Shown here: positions 1 through 11,658 of the stretch, piece after piece
Position numbering within the stretch: position 1 is the stretch's first letter
How the letters are laid out: each line of letters starts with the position of its first letter
Origin: Ziziphus jujuba
Taxonomy: Eukaryota > Streptophyta > Magnoliopsida > Rosales > Rhamnaceae
NCBI RefSeq assembly: GCF_031755915.1
Contig: NC_083379.1
Location: 25,792,001-25,856,000, forward strand
Length of the DNA stretch: 64,000 nt
Direction of reading: 5' to 3'
Translations under genes and position numbers: made by a program
The notes under the pieces: model-generated
The model's database searches: none
What the model saw: the letters and a program-made list of their open reading frames with translations, nothing else
What the model was told of the DNA's origin: nothing

Positions 1-63
1 GGTATGTATTATTTTCTACCTTAGATGCTAGAGTGCTTTGGATTTGAACAATTAAAAGAACTC

Positions 64-1203
64 TGATGCGAACCTAGGACGACCTGCTCCTAAACCCGTA
101 TTATATTAGCCCGGATCTTTAATTAAGTTCAAGTTCTAATGGAATGGACCTCAACCCCTAACCAACCTGTGGTTAGAAACTTTGGTATAATGAAGACGCC
201 ACAATAGGGGATGGAAAACCTATTGATAAGTCAAGCTAAAACAACCAATTTTCTAATGGTGTTTTAGGTGTTCTCAAAGAACAAAGAGATAATTAATCTC
301 ACAAGTATTTTCTTAATCAAATCAAAATTTAAAGTTGTATTATTAATGAAAAATAAGCCTTTAAATAGGCTTTGAAAGAAATAAAATAAACCCTAAAAAC
401 CCTAGGAAAAACCGGCCACTCAATGAAGAATTCTACCTTGGCCGAAACTTTCCTTTTCCTAATCTAATTTGGATTAATTAATTCCTTTATTTTGAATTAG
501 GAATTAATTAATTTAGAAAGAAAATAATAAAATAATAACTTTCCTAATCTTATTTGTCCAGAAAATAAATAAATAGAAACTAAAAATAATGGTAGTTTCC
601 TAAAACAAAAAGTAGAATAAAATTAGGAAACTAAAATACTAGCTTTTTGACTACATTGACTTTGACCAATTCTTTGACCTCTTTGAGCTTCAAATCAGCT
701 TCTAGATGCTTTGTAGGATGCCAAATAAACTGAATATGAAGTCCCACACGTTGCCCATGCTTGGAAAAATAAGAAAAGGCTAAAACAGTAAAATACAGTA
801 AAGCCAGCAAGCAATACAGCAAATTCGGCCAAATTGTTGATGCTGTCCGTACAAGCCCTTTTTGATTGCATTTGAGGCTGCTTTAACTTGATTCCATGAC
901 CTCTTAGGCATATGTATTGAACCCATAAAGCATTGGAACCATTTCATGCTTCCCGGACTCCAAAAATGTACCAAAACCGTCACCCGGGTCCGTATCGGCT
1001 TCCACCACTTGGATGCTTCGAATAGGCTTTGTATCTTCAAGTATGAACAAGCTCTGTTGAGATTGATTAACCTCTGTATAAATACTCCCATTTTGCCCTT
1101 AAATCTCTTAATTTGATCTCTTTTGATTGGCCTAGTCTTCATCCGTGTCAAGTCAGCACCCCAGCGGGTTATCGGTTGAGCGCCCTCGGGCGGAATCACA
1201 TCA
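64..1203 (-). mobile_element. Solo LTR, L1 type, inserted in element A
   Basis: A 1140-bp insertion starting TGATGCGAACC and ending CACATCA, flanked by the 5-bp duplication aactc (59-63 and 1204-1208). Removing it restores the pol reading E-L-Y-E-H-D. It matches the LTRs of elements C and D in minus orientation. No internal region is present, so it is a solo LTR left by LTR-LTR recombination. It holds the integrase-extension peptide in reverse and the conserved hairpin at 473-512. Confidence 0.95.
473..512. repeat. Perfect 14-bp inverted repeat inside the L1 LTR
   Basis: Arms at 473-486 and 499-512 are exact reverse complements (attaattaattcct and its complement), with a 12-base loop. The same stem-loop recurs at the matching place in most L1 and L3 LTRs here, more or less decayed, for example near 26230, 30405, 46398, 52147, 53335 and 63125. 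Role unknown. Confidence 0.8.
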
Positions 1204-2362
1204 AACTCTATGAGCATGATAGTGACTTTGGTGAAATGTTTAGGAACTGTACTAAACATGGTTTTAATAAATTTTACATCTTTAAGAGGTATTTGTTTAG
1301 GAAAAATCAACTTTGTGTACCTAATTGTAGCATTAGGGAGTTACTAGTTCGAGAAGGTCATGATGGTGGCTTAGTGGGTCATTTTGGTGTTAAAACTTTA
1401 TCCTTACTGCAACAACATTTTTATTGGCCTAACATAAGGAGAGATGTGTAGAGAATATGTGAAAGATGCTTGAAATGCCAAAAATCCAAGTCAAAGTTGA
1501 AATCGTATGGTCTATATATGCCTTTTCCGATCCCATCCTTTTCTTGGGTAAATTTATCTATGGATTTTGTTCTTGGTTTACCTAGGTCTAGAATAGGTAA
1601 GGATTCAATTTTTGTTGTTGTGGATTGCATGTAATAAAACCAATGATGCATCTAGTGTTGCTAATTTATTCTTTAAGGAAATTGTGAGGCTGCATGGTAT
1701 GTCTAGATATGAATGCTAAGTTCTTAAGTTATTTTTGGAAAACTTTGTGGGCTAAGTTAGGAACTAAACTTTTCTTCCCAACTACTTGTCATTCGCAAAC
1801 TGATGGACAAACTGAAGTAGTAAATAAGACTTTGTTTGTATTGTTAAGGGCTTTAATTAGTAGAAATTTAAGAACTTGGGAGCAATGTTTACCACATGTT
1901 GAACTTGCTTATAGTAGATCTTTGCATTCAGCTGCTAAATATACACCATTTGAGATTGTTTATGGTTTTAATTCTTTGACTCCATTAGATTTAACACCTT
2001 TACCTTTCACTGATTGTGCTAATCTAGATGGAAAGCAAGAAGCTGCATTTGTGAAGCAGATTCATAACAAGACAAAGGCAAATATTGAGAGGAGGACCAA
2101 GCAATATGCAAGGAATGCCAACCAATGTCAGATTAAAGTTGTCTTCAAACCTGGAGATTGGGTATGGTTGCATTTAAGTAAGGAGAAGTTTCCCAAACAA
2201 AGAAAGTCAAAGCTTATGCCCCGTGGGGATGGACCTTTTCAAGTTTTGAAGAGGATCAATGAAAGCGCTTACAAGCTTGACCTACCGAATGAGTATAATG
2301 TTAGTGCTACATTTAATGTTGCTAATTTATCTCATTTCACTGCAGGTGATGATTTTGACTAG

Positions 2363-2632
2363 AGGACAAATCATTTTCAATATGAGGGGAATGATGAGAA
2401 TTCACTTGTACCCATACAATTGACAACCCGCTGGGGTGTTGATCTTATACAGTTGTAGATCGGGCAAATCACTAGGGCACAAGCCAAGAGATTTAAGGAC
2501 AACCTGGCTGGCTTCATACAAAGAGTTATCAATTCTCAAAAGAGTTTGTCAATACCTGAAGATTCAACGCCTATTTTAAGCATCCAATTAGTGGAGGCTG
2601 ATATGGGCCAAATTAGTTTAGGAAAGTCATGA
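2363..2632 (+). pseudogene. Element A: integrase C-terminal extension running into the 3' LTR
   Basis: After the stop at 2360-2362 the same pol frame stays open through the polypurine tract and the LTR start, with one further stop at 2456-2458, and ends at 2630-2632: 90 codons in phase. It contains TTRWGVDL and the basic peptide QITRAQAKRFKDNL. Related peptides (GPITRAQAKRFKDNL type) follow in phase in elements C and G, so this is probably the true pol C-terminus, truncated here by nonsense codons. Overlap of pol with the LTR is known for the CRM lineage. Confidence 0.7.
2384..2391 (+). other. Polypurine tract of element A
   Basis: GAGGGGAA lies directly before the LTR start TGATGAG. This is the plus-strand primer site for reverse transcription. 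Elements C and G have matching GGGGAA tracts at the same place. Confidence 0.75.
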
Positions 2633-3006
2633 AATTCAACCATATCATGTTTCGTTCACTATGGCTGAAATTTACCTATGTGTTTTAGGATTTTTGTTTT
2701 ATGACTTTAGCCTTTGTAAGGGCTTATTTTTCAATGAGAATGCAGTTTAGATATTATATAGGAAAATATTTGTGAGAAAGAATTCTTTTTGTTCTCTTTG
2801 AACACCTAAAACACTTAATAGAATTAAGTGTTTTAGTTTGACTTATCAATAGGACATCCATTACCTATTGTGGCATCTTCATCATATACCAATGTTTCTA
2901 ATCACAAGTTGATTAGGAGTTAAGGTTTCCATTAAAATCTAAACATAATTAAGATATGGGCTAATATAATACGGGTTTAGGAGCGAGTCGTTCTCGGTTC
3001 GTATCA
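2392..3006 (+). repeat. 3' LTR of element A (shortened)
   Basis: Starts TGATGAGAATTC after the polypurine tract and ends CGGTTCGTATCA. It is 615 bp against 1.06-1.16 kb in other L1 copies, so about half the middle is lost: the text jumps from the pol-extension part to the region with the transcript end. The 5' LTR is left of the window, so the duplication cannot be checked; the flank here is gattg. Confidence 0.85.
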
Positions 3007-3800
3007 GATTGTGCATGAAATGCACCATTTTGGGCAAAAAAATTGTGCTTGACAAATTTAATGTTTGTAACTGTTAGATATAGGTTGGTCAAAATTAAAA
3101 CATTGGGTGACTATTCCAAAATTTCATCACATTTTGGGGGTAAAAGGAGAGGGAAATATTGGCACCAAAATTTTTGGATATTTTGTGAAAGAAAATATTT
3201 GACAAATAAGAATTTGTCACTTGCTTGAACACAAAATAGAAGAGGATGACAATCGCCTTTTTGTCATGTTTACATTAAGCGAAAAATTTATAGTTGTCAT
3301 TGGGACTTTTGTAGTAGCTGCCCAAATCTTTTGTAATGATAAGGAAGTCCACTAAATTTTAAAACTTGGAAGGGAAATGCATATTGATGGGTAATTGAGC
3401 ATTTATTAGATTAAATTGTTAAGGAAAGGCTATGAGAAAAAGATAAGTAAAATGGATGTATATAAAGGGTACCGTGATATGCTATGCGATCTGTGTGATC
3501 AGAATTGGTTTACTTGTGGTTTAAATTGTTAGTATAATGTGCGTATTGGATTATTGAAAAAGAAGTTAATTTTATTTTATTTTTGGCCAAATGGGATTAA
3601 AAAAGAGAAGATTAAATTGTATTTTGAGGCAAAGTAATTTTTTAAAATTAATTAGAGATTATTGGACAACTAAAGTTGTTTTTGAATTTATAAGGTTAAG
3701 TTGAAATCATATCTTTTATTTTAGAAGACGGTTGAAATTAGTTCTTTTTATAAGGATAAGAATTAATTTTTCTTAAATTGATGAATTTTTGACCTATTTT
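3007..3800. other. No gene seen
   Basis: AT-rich sequence right of element A. Only short chance reading frames occur (up to 61 codons near 3043-3228), with no recognised motif and no repeat structure that I could define. Confidence 0.5.
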
Positions 3801-4488
3801 ATAAATTATAAAATTTACAAGGCATTAATGCATACATACTGGGGATACTATAGTATCCATAATTTAGATCAGAACATTCTAAGAGTGTTTATAAAATTAA
3901 GCAATACAGCTGAAGTGAATAAATCTAAGAAAACAAAAATAAATAGGCAAAGATAAATATTGTTGTTGCTGTGAAAAGCACTGAACAACTAGCAATATGC
4001 AAGGTAAACTGTCCGTTAACTACCTAGACCTAAAGAAATGAATGAAAAACAAATAAACCACATGATAAAGACAATTTAGTGAGTGGCCTAGTACAATAAA
4101 AAATTAATATTTTATTTTTGTAAACCTTCTCTTGAGATCTCTCATTCCATTCTTTTTGAAAAGTTTCCCTTTTGAAATTCATTTCATCAACCAAATTTGT
4201 ATCCCAATTTAAATCATAAAATAAGTAATGATTAATAATAACATGTAAAGATTATAATTTAAACCAACATATTGTATTGGGCATAAAATTCATAAAATAA
4301 TCATAGAAATCAATAAAAATCCATAAATATATCAAAAAACCAACAGAATACCATGCGGTATACCTAACGTGTCGAGTGGTGCACAACTTCCCAAAAAACT
4401 ATTACAAAGTAAAAAGAGAGAATGACTCCCATGGAATGAACCCACCTCATGACCTTTAGCGTCCTAAAAGCATCATTGCTATACAAAA

Positions 4489-7367
4489 TGTGACATCCCG
4501 TTCCAAAGTACACTGAATTTTCTTCACATTAACTGAGGATTGGTCGGGTCTAACCGCCAATGATCAAGAAGGGGTAAATTTTGACTTTTTGTTATGAGTG
4601 GAATTTTTCATTTACCATGGTACCGTAGCAAAGTACATGTCATCCCGAGTTCATAGACTAGTCGCACGTCGAAATCGGAGCCACCGTTTGAAAGATATGA
4701 GTAAAACAAGTTGCGGTTCGAACTGTTTGAGGGTGCTAAGTTTGACTTTTTATTTATGTAGAAATTTTGATTTGACTCTTGTATGGTTGTAAATTGCTCG
4801 TCGATACGAGTTCATGGACTAGCAGCACGCCTAATTTGGACATTTGGTTGAAAAGTTATGGACCTGCAAAGTTTTCTGAATACTGTAATATTTTATTAAT
4901 ATTCTAAATGTGTGTAAAATGTGTGCATAGTGTGTGCCATGTGTCACTCTCTCAGCCTGTCCGATGAGTGAATAGTGTCACCAACGGGTGGCTTTTATTT
5001 GGCCAAAATGCATGAGCCAAAAAGGGAGGAAAGAGAGAAACAGAGTGAGAGAGGGGAGAGAAACCACAGCCGGCCATCGCCGTTTCAACCCTATTCTGAC
5101 CGTCCCTTCCTACACGCGCCTGACCACCTCGTAGCCCAACCCATTTCCGGTCTAACCCCAGAAAGATCACGGCCAGCCAACAGCCGATGCGCCCAGATCG
5201 AGGTTTTTTCCCACGGCAGCACTGATTTCTTCAAACCATGATTTCTCTCCAATCTGACCTCCGTTTGCCTGACCATTGGTCTCATCCATTCACCCATCCT
5301 TTGATCTACCTTTCCTCCAAAAATCATGGCCAATATCCACTGAATGCGCCACTGATAGTGACAATTTCTAATGACCAATGCAGCTCGTTGGGAAACCAAT
5401 TTCTGATGGGTTCCCAATCACACCGCCCATCTTCTTCCACAAATTCTGACCCCCTGAACCCAAATCTTAGGTCGGTTTCTTCCAAATCACATTGGTTTGT
5501 GAGATTTGAGGATCTAGAACTTGATTCCTTTCCGGCGATATTTCGACCACCTCGGGTCCGATCACGGGGAAGTGAGATCCAATCCGTGATCCTCACTCCC
5601 TAAGCTTCATTTTGGAGCACGTGTGGGTTGTGGGACTGATCCTATGGAGTATCTGAATTGATATGCGTGCTCAAGGTGAGTGACCCACCTTCAAAATTAA
5701 TTTCGGGTGTCAAATTATTTATATTGGTAATATTTTAATAATGTTTTTATTTTGTGTTAATTATTAGATAAATTGTGAATTAAATTTTGATGCTAAGATT
5801 TGGATAATTTGAAATGCATATATGTGCATGCACCGAAGCATATTTTGATTCTTGATATATTATGGAAATTCACTTTATGGAATTCGATTTAAAGAAATTA
5901 TTGATTTATTGTTGAATCTATTGTGAGTTTATTTCAATCAATAAAAATGCATTTATATGGATTTATGAATTTTGGAATTTTTATATGATTTTAATGAAAT
6001 TATGCTTATCTTGAATTTTTAAGGATTTAAAGATATTATTTTAAAAATTATGCTTACGCACTTGAATATGGTGGATTGGAAAATTGATGGATTTATGAGG
6101 ATGATTTAAAAGAAATATGAAAATATTCTGGGTTTAAAGGTGATGTGAACCAACGGATTTGAAAAGTGAAATTTATGAGATTTTGATATTTAAAAATATA
6201 TTGATTTTATGATTTTTAGATGCACTCATACCGTATTAGTGTTCTATACTAGATTTACATTAGACTTAAGGGCTGGCAGAGTATAATGTACAATGAGCAT
6301 CAGCCACCCCCTCCATGGCCAGGTGATTGTTGATAGCATCGACCCGGTGGGACGCCACAGTGACCGAATGCAAATTCTCTCTTAACCTCCCCATCAGACG
6401 GTGCTTTGGGATGCTAGGGACCGTCGGACATTGCTGGTATATAGTATGGGGCGTTAGGATATTTTGAAATGATTTCTTAAACAAAAATATATTTTAAAAG
6501 CATATTTTAAAATTAATGTTTTCAAATTTTATTTGAAACTAAAGGTATTTAATCATGATTTTATTTATAATTAATTGGTGTCTCTCATTATTTTATTCAT
6601 TGCATGTCAATTGCATTTTATATATTAATTAGTATTTCTTGATTTTTTCATTGATTCAATTCTTGAGTAATTAATTTGATTTGTGCTAGATGCTTCTAAT
6701 ATGAATTTTAGCATTTATTTATTATTTATTGTGACCTTGTGTATCTCATGGTATTCCATTATAAATTCTATTGATTGTTATTCAATTGTTCTCAAGGTAA
6801 AATTTAATTTCTCAGTATCTTATTTATTTTAACTGTAGACTTCTCTTATTTTGGGATATACGAATTATGGGGTTTTGTGAAAGTGTTTTAAAAGGGGAAC
6901 TTTTCCAATGGAGTGAATTGTGAGTGTTTGAGTGCAAATATTATTTTCAAATATTGTTATTATTATTATTATTGTACATTAGAACTGGGTCTAAATTTCG
7001 TTCCCCTAGGCTCAGGTTATAGGCATTGATCAATCAAGGTGAGTTCGACGATGTGATCGTTCCCAAGAGTCCGTGAAGTCTTCATTTCCTCATTTTTGCT
7101 ATCTTGTAATATTTATTTCTATTTCGTATTGTAATAACTCTCATACTTAGAATTAATTTAATGATTTGTATACTAGGTTGGATATATTGTATAAATTAAT
7201 TATGCACTGATTTCCTGCTATTAATTTGAAGTGCTATAAATTGTGGATATAAATTGTAGTAAGTTGGAAGGAACAAGGAGGTGTGTTTAGGAGTGTATTT
7301 TCTATGCAAGAAATTTTGTGGTAAGTCCCATCCTTAGAGGATAAGGAATATTGGTCAGATCCTGACA
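4489..7367 (+). mobile_element. Large (2.9-kb) solo LTR, probably Ty3/gypsy
   Basis: A 2879-bp unit starting TGTGACATCCCG and ending ATCCTGACA, flanked by the exact 5-bp duplication caaaa (4484-4488 and 7368-7372). There is no gag, pol, primer site or second LTR, so it is best explained as a solo LTR. About 4950-5650 is clearly more GC-rich than the rest and is followed by AAGGTGAGT (5673-5681), a splice-donor-like sequence that recurs near 7036. Long LTRs of this style occur in Tekay/Del and other Ty3 lineages; lineage is not proved. Reading frames of 88 and 121 codons in the GC-rich part (4975-5603) have no motif. Confidence 0.8.
6957..6973. repeat. (TTA)n microsatellite
   Basis: Short run of TTA/ATT units inside the large solo LTR. 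Confidence 0.8.
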
Positions 7368-8620
7368 CAAAATCTATAAGATGAAACCAACTCACGACTT
7401 TTAGTGTACAGAAGGTATTATACCAACTCACGACCTTAGAGGATAATAATCTTTAGATAGTCCAAAGATTTCCAAAGATTCCAAATCATCATTTCATGCT
7501 GAAACATATTTTTAAATACCAAAATATTGAAATATCAAGATTTACTAGTTCACTGTGATCTCATTAGAATTTGAAACAATTAAAAACCTTATCAAAATTC
7601 ACATGAAATAATGACACATATATGTCCAATATTCATATATGGGTAAAATGAGCTTTTAAATCAAACCATATATATATATAATATTGAAACCATGTATAGT
7701 GTAATAGCACACTCAAATCTATTAAAAATACTAACTACTCATAGATAGCACTAGTGATCACTCCTACTCCTCCACAAAATTGCCTCTAGATAAAATATTT
7801 CTTAGGCTCTAAAAATCAACCAAAAGATATTGGTGTACAAATACCTTAAAATAATTTTTGCAACTATAAAATTACACAAATTGATTACCAAATGGTCCCG
7901 ATTATACTGCTAAGTCCCAGTACCTAAGTTTGGATTTTTTCATACAAAGGCCAATATTATAAAAAATTGAACCTTCCACCTTATAACCTCTAAGAATACA
8001 AGTCTAACATAGATTGTCCTAACAAAGTCCAATCTTATATGATATTTAACTAATTAACCAAAAAAAAATGAAATATATTCAAACGTTATCCAAAATTAAC
8101 AAATAATATACCAAATCAAAACTTGTAGAATGGGCAACAAGATGATAAGCTCACCTCAGTCCTAAAACGTAGCTCATGATAAAAAATGAATGGAAAGTTT
8201 TCGCCAAACATGATCCCTTCATATCTGACAAACCAATTAGAATTTGGGCAAAAAGAGTTTGGAATGGACTAAAGTGGTCAAACGGTTTGAAAATGTCAAA
8301 TTCTAGTGAGATCTAAGGTAGTTAGTAAGCCCACATCACTGTCGAAAGACTTTTTGATTCCATCATGTTGGTAGTCCCATGGCCATGAAATTTTAGGGCT
8401 TCGATCGGAATTAGCTGGGTAATATAATGGTAGGGCACATGTATCAAGATTCAGTTGAAAATCTAGTTAAAATGCAACAAGATTGTAAACCACAATCGCT
8501 GGCTTTAAACCATCTATCTAGGCGCATCTAGTTGCCATTCATCATGAAATTTAGTGGAACGGTTAAAAAGTGAATGGCTTATGTTATGGTCCGGTGTGTG
8601 TAGTTTGGAGGTATCCAAGC

Positions 8621-9480
8621 AATGAATTTATTTTTGGAGTTTATGGGTTTGGTCAACCCAAATAAAGCTAGTTCACACAAGTTTAATAATTGATTTTAAA
8701 TGCACCTTGAACCATTGCAAATTACAGATGACTTGTGGATATATATCCTACTGGATGTGAGATGATGAATTGATTATGATTGATTATGGTTTAATTATGT
8801 TTTATGGATTTTCTTTTTATCTCTAGACTTAGCCTAATCAACATAAGAATTAAATATAGAGTTGTCCTATGGCCTCAATTTGATCATTTAGGGAGACAAA
8901 AAGGGTTGTTCTACCACTGCAAAGTTAATCACAACCAGGAGATAGATAGTTCTGGTGTTTAGATTTTTTTTGGTTAACAAAGTTCAGAGTTAGAAGTTAA
9001 AATATCATGATTGTGTTTGTGATTTTATGATAATATTGATTACAATACTGGTTTCCTCCAATGTGACGTTTACTATCCTTACGAAGTAGTTGAGATGAGG
9101 TTCAATTATTTATACAGCCACATGTTTTGATTGGTTCTCATATGCTTAGTGACAAATTCCCTTCTATCATGTCCTAGTTCATTATTGGAATGTGTGTTGG
9201 ACAAATGATTTGTTGTGGCTAAATATAGACTGATTTTTTCTTTGTATATGTTAAATGCCAAGTAGTTAGGATTACTTGTTTACCAAAATCCAAAACCTTG
9301 TAGCTTATACATTGCATTCATATTGTTGTTATATATATATGTATGCTTATTATTTTGATAATACAGGACTATACTATTCTTTGTGTGCTTATTGGACTAG
9401 TGAGCTTTCTATTTAACTAATCTAGTCTATTATAGCTTATTTGTTTGGTTCCTTAAATTCTTGTGTTATTTAATTTGTTT
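8621..9480. other. No gene seen
   Basis: AT-rich noncoding sequence with no recognised motif. A short TA run lies near 9330-9341. Confidence 0.5.
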
Positions 9481-10427
9481 TGGTCTCTTTTCTAAGAATA
9501 GCTTCAATTATGGATTTTATAGATTTTATGCTTGAATATTGAAGTTTTTGGGGATTTTGAAGCTATTTATTGATAATGAAGTCAAGGAGTTAAAGAATTA
9601 CCTTAAGAAATGAAAAGATGAAGCATGTACACTCTCATCAAGAGAGTGCATACACCATTTGAGGATTTAAATGGGCAAAACCCAGTAAGGCTAGCATGTA
9701 CAGTTTTTCATACATGCCACTTATTAATCCCATACACAATCACTGTGACATGCACATTTCATTTATGCAAACTATAGAGATTTTCCCATTATGTCTTTGA
9801 ATTTTGGTAAAGAGTTGGAAAAGCCAATGGTTTTTAATGAAGTATGTATTTTGCATATATCTTATTATGAGCCATTAGAAGAAGATTTAAAGGAGAAGAT
9901 TAGGCCTAAAAAGGTAAGGTATTATGAAGGCTTTTGAGATGGTGGTTATATCATCCCAACAAAAGCAAGGTTAGAGCATATTGGAAGAGCTTTTTGGAGA
10001 ATCAAAACCATAGAGAGGTTTTTAGTAAGAGATATAATGTTTTTAGAGAAAGAAGCTCTAAGGGTTTGGAGAATTTCTTGAAGACCCAAGGCTTTGGGTG
10101 CTTGGAGGAGTCGTCTTATCTATGATTTCTCTTACATTTAATCTCTACTCTATTTCTTAATACTTTGTAATAGGATTCTTTGATTTTGAATTACAAAGTT
10201 TGGATTTTTGGAATTCTATTTTGTTTTTGTAATTGCTACTTCTATGAACATGAGCGACTAGATTTTTTATATAGGACCTCAATGTAGCTTAAATCTTGAT
10301 TGCGATGATTTAATTTGGTTTATTAATGTCTCAATTGGTCTCTAGTTGGATTGTTTGATAAATATATGTAATTAGAATGACAATTTGACAGGTTTTGTTT
10401 AGATTGAACACTTGTAGCTTGGTAAGC
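9480..10427 (+). repeat. Noncoding retroelement leader/LTR-like sequence
   Basis: Shares phrases with 54081-55040 on the opposite strand: the stretch around CCAAGGCTTTGGGTGCTTGGAG at 10085-10106 has a counterpart in reverse near 54305. It also has the plant LTR/leader style phrase CTATGAACATGAGCGACTAG near 10233. A 63-codon frame at 9934-10125 overlaps it but has no recognised domain. Probably part of an old LTR element; boundaries unknown. Confidence 0.35.
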
Positions 10428-10478
10428 CTAAATGGTATATTAGCTTGGTAAAATCAGCTTTTCTAAATGGTATATTAG
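10416..10478 (+). repeat. Short imperfect tandem duplication at the copia breakpoint
   Basis: CTAAATGGTATATTAG occurs at 10428-10443 and again at 10463-10478, and AGCTTGGTAA at 10416-10425 and 10442-10451. The second copy is copia coding sequence; the first is its partial duplicate. It marks the 5' truncation point of the copia remnant. Confidence 0.75.
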
Positions 10479-11657
10479 AAGAAGAAGTATATGTTGAGCA
10501 ACTTGAAGGATTTATCATAGAAGGAGAGGAGGAAAAAGTGTACAAGCTTCATAAAGCTTTGTACGGGCTCAAACAAGCTCCAAGAGCTTGGTATGCAAGA
10601 ATTGATGACTACCTCATTCATGAAGGCTTTTCTAGAAGTGATAATGAGCCTACCCTCTACATTAAAGCTAACACACATGAAGATGCAATGGTACTCTCTC
10701 TTTATGTAGATGATTTGCTCATAATAGGTTGCAATACCGAAGGCATTCAAGAATTCAAAGACAAAGTGAAGGAAACCTTCGAGATGTCCGACCTTGGTTT
10801 GATGAATTACTTTCTAGGATTGGAGATCAAGCAAACAAGAAAAAGGTATAATTTTATCTCAAGAACAATATGCTTTGAATTTGCTTGATAAGTTCCAACT
10901 AGAAAATGCAAAGATTGTTGATACACCAATGATACAAAATGCCATGTTCGAATGTGAGGATGGAAGTGAGAAAGTGAATGCTTCGGTTTATAGAAGCTTA
11001 ATTGGAAGCTTGCTTTATTTGTGTACTTCAAGACCTGATATTATGTATGCTGTAAGTGTGCTATCAACGTTTATGAATGCACCATCTTAAAACCATTACC
11101 AAGCTGCAAAAAGAGTCCGACGGTATGTAAAGGGCACGACCAACCTTGGAATTCTATACAAGCATGGCAACATGTGTGAGTTGGTTGGCTATTGTGATAG
11201 TGATTCGGCAGGTAGCTTGGAAGACATGAAGAGCACCTCTAGATACTTGTTTATGTTTGATTCAGGTCCATTTTCATGGAGCTCACATAAGCCAGGAACC
11301 ACGGCACAATCAACAGCAGAAGCTGAATACATCTCGACAGCGGCTGCATCAAACCAAGCAATTTGGCTAAGGAAATTGCTTGATGACTTAGGTTGCAAGC
11401 AAACAAATGCAACCACCATGTACTGTGACAATACTTCAGCCATAGCCATAACCAAAATCCTATACAATAAGAAGAACCAAGCATATCCCTGTGAAGTACC
11501 ATAGCATCCGTGAGGCTGAAAGAAACAAAGAAATTAGTTTGATGCATTGTTCAACACAAGACCAGCTGGCTGACATTCTTACAAAACCATTTCCAAAAGA
11601 AAGACTTTAAATGCTTAGGAGTCTTCTTCACATCATACCTAACATTGCCAAGGAGGA
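10445..11657 (+). pseudogene. Ty1/copia pol remnant: reverse transcriptase end and RNase H
   Basis: Encodes the copia RT from [18 protein letters not shown] through [15 protein letters not shown] to the catalytic [10 protein letters not shown], then RNase H with GYCDSDSAGS, TAQSTAEAEYIS and MYCDNTSAIAI, and the end motif QLADILTKPF...NIAKEEC. Gag, protease and integrase are absent. Breaks: a frameshift near 10860 (the frame moves after [10 protein letters not shown]), a stop near 11088 (APS*N), a frameshift near 11490 and a stop after KERL. The purine-rich AAGGAGGAG at 11650-11658 is the polypurine tract and overlaps the last codons, as in element B. Dead copy. Confidence 0.92.
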
Positions 11658-11658
11658 G

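Larger units (their letters stand above)
1..2362 (+). pseudogene. Element A: 3' part of Ty3/gypsy pol (RNase H end and integrase), interrupted
   Basis: Remnant of a CRM-like pol polyprotein whose upstream part lies outside the window. Bases 1-63 encode the RNase H/integrase linker ([11 protein letters not shown]). The frame resumes at 1204, after the solo LTR, with the integrase zinc-binding region ([17 protein letters not shown]). The core follows (MDFVLGLP with the first Asp), then the second Asp (LDMNAKF) and the Glu of TDGQTEVVN near 1814. The C-terminal part has PGDWVWLH and [11 protein letters not shown]. Against the copy in element D, roughly 28 bases are missing near 1626 and about 13 near 1700, and both shift the frame; a stop sits at 1448-1450. 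Integrase would insert cDNA into nuclear DNA; this copy cannot be active. Family assignment is secure, lineage is inference. Confidence 0.9.
3800..8620 (-). repeat. Degraded large LTR-like block on the minus strand, split by a solo LTR
   Basis: Flanks of the 4489-7367 insertion read as one noncoding block when that insertion is removed. Read on the minus strand from about 8600 down, the style and order of motifs resemble a long plant Ty3 LTR: GGACCATAACATAAGCC, then an ATGAATGGCAACTAGATGCG-like stretch, GGTGAGCTTATC, then GGTCGTGAGTTGG and GTCATGAGGTGGG. Edges are not defined and no target duplication was found, so this is a weak call. Confidence 0.35.

Noticed and set aside
64..1203. MITE or other DNA transposon because of TG...CA ends and AT-rich hairpin
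   Set aside because: It matches the terminal LTRs of elements C and D over its whole length and has a 5-bp duplication.
4975..5603. Overlapping frames of 88 and 121 codons on the plus strand and 108 and 90 on the minus strand
   Set aside because: They fall in the GC-rich part of the large solo LTR, have no motif and overlap each other on both strands, as expected by chance in stop-poor sequence.
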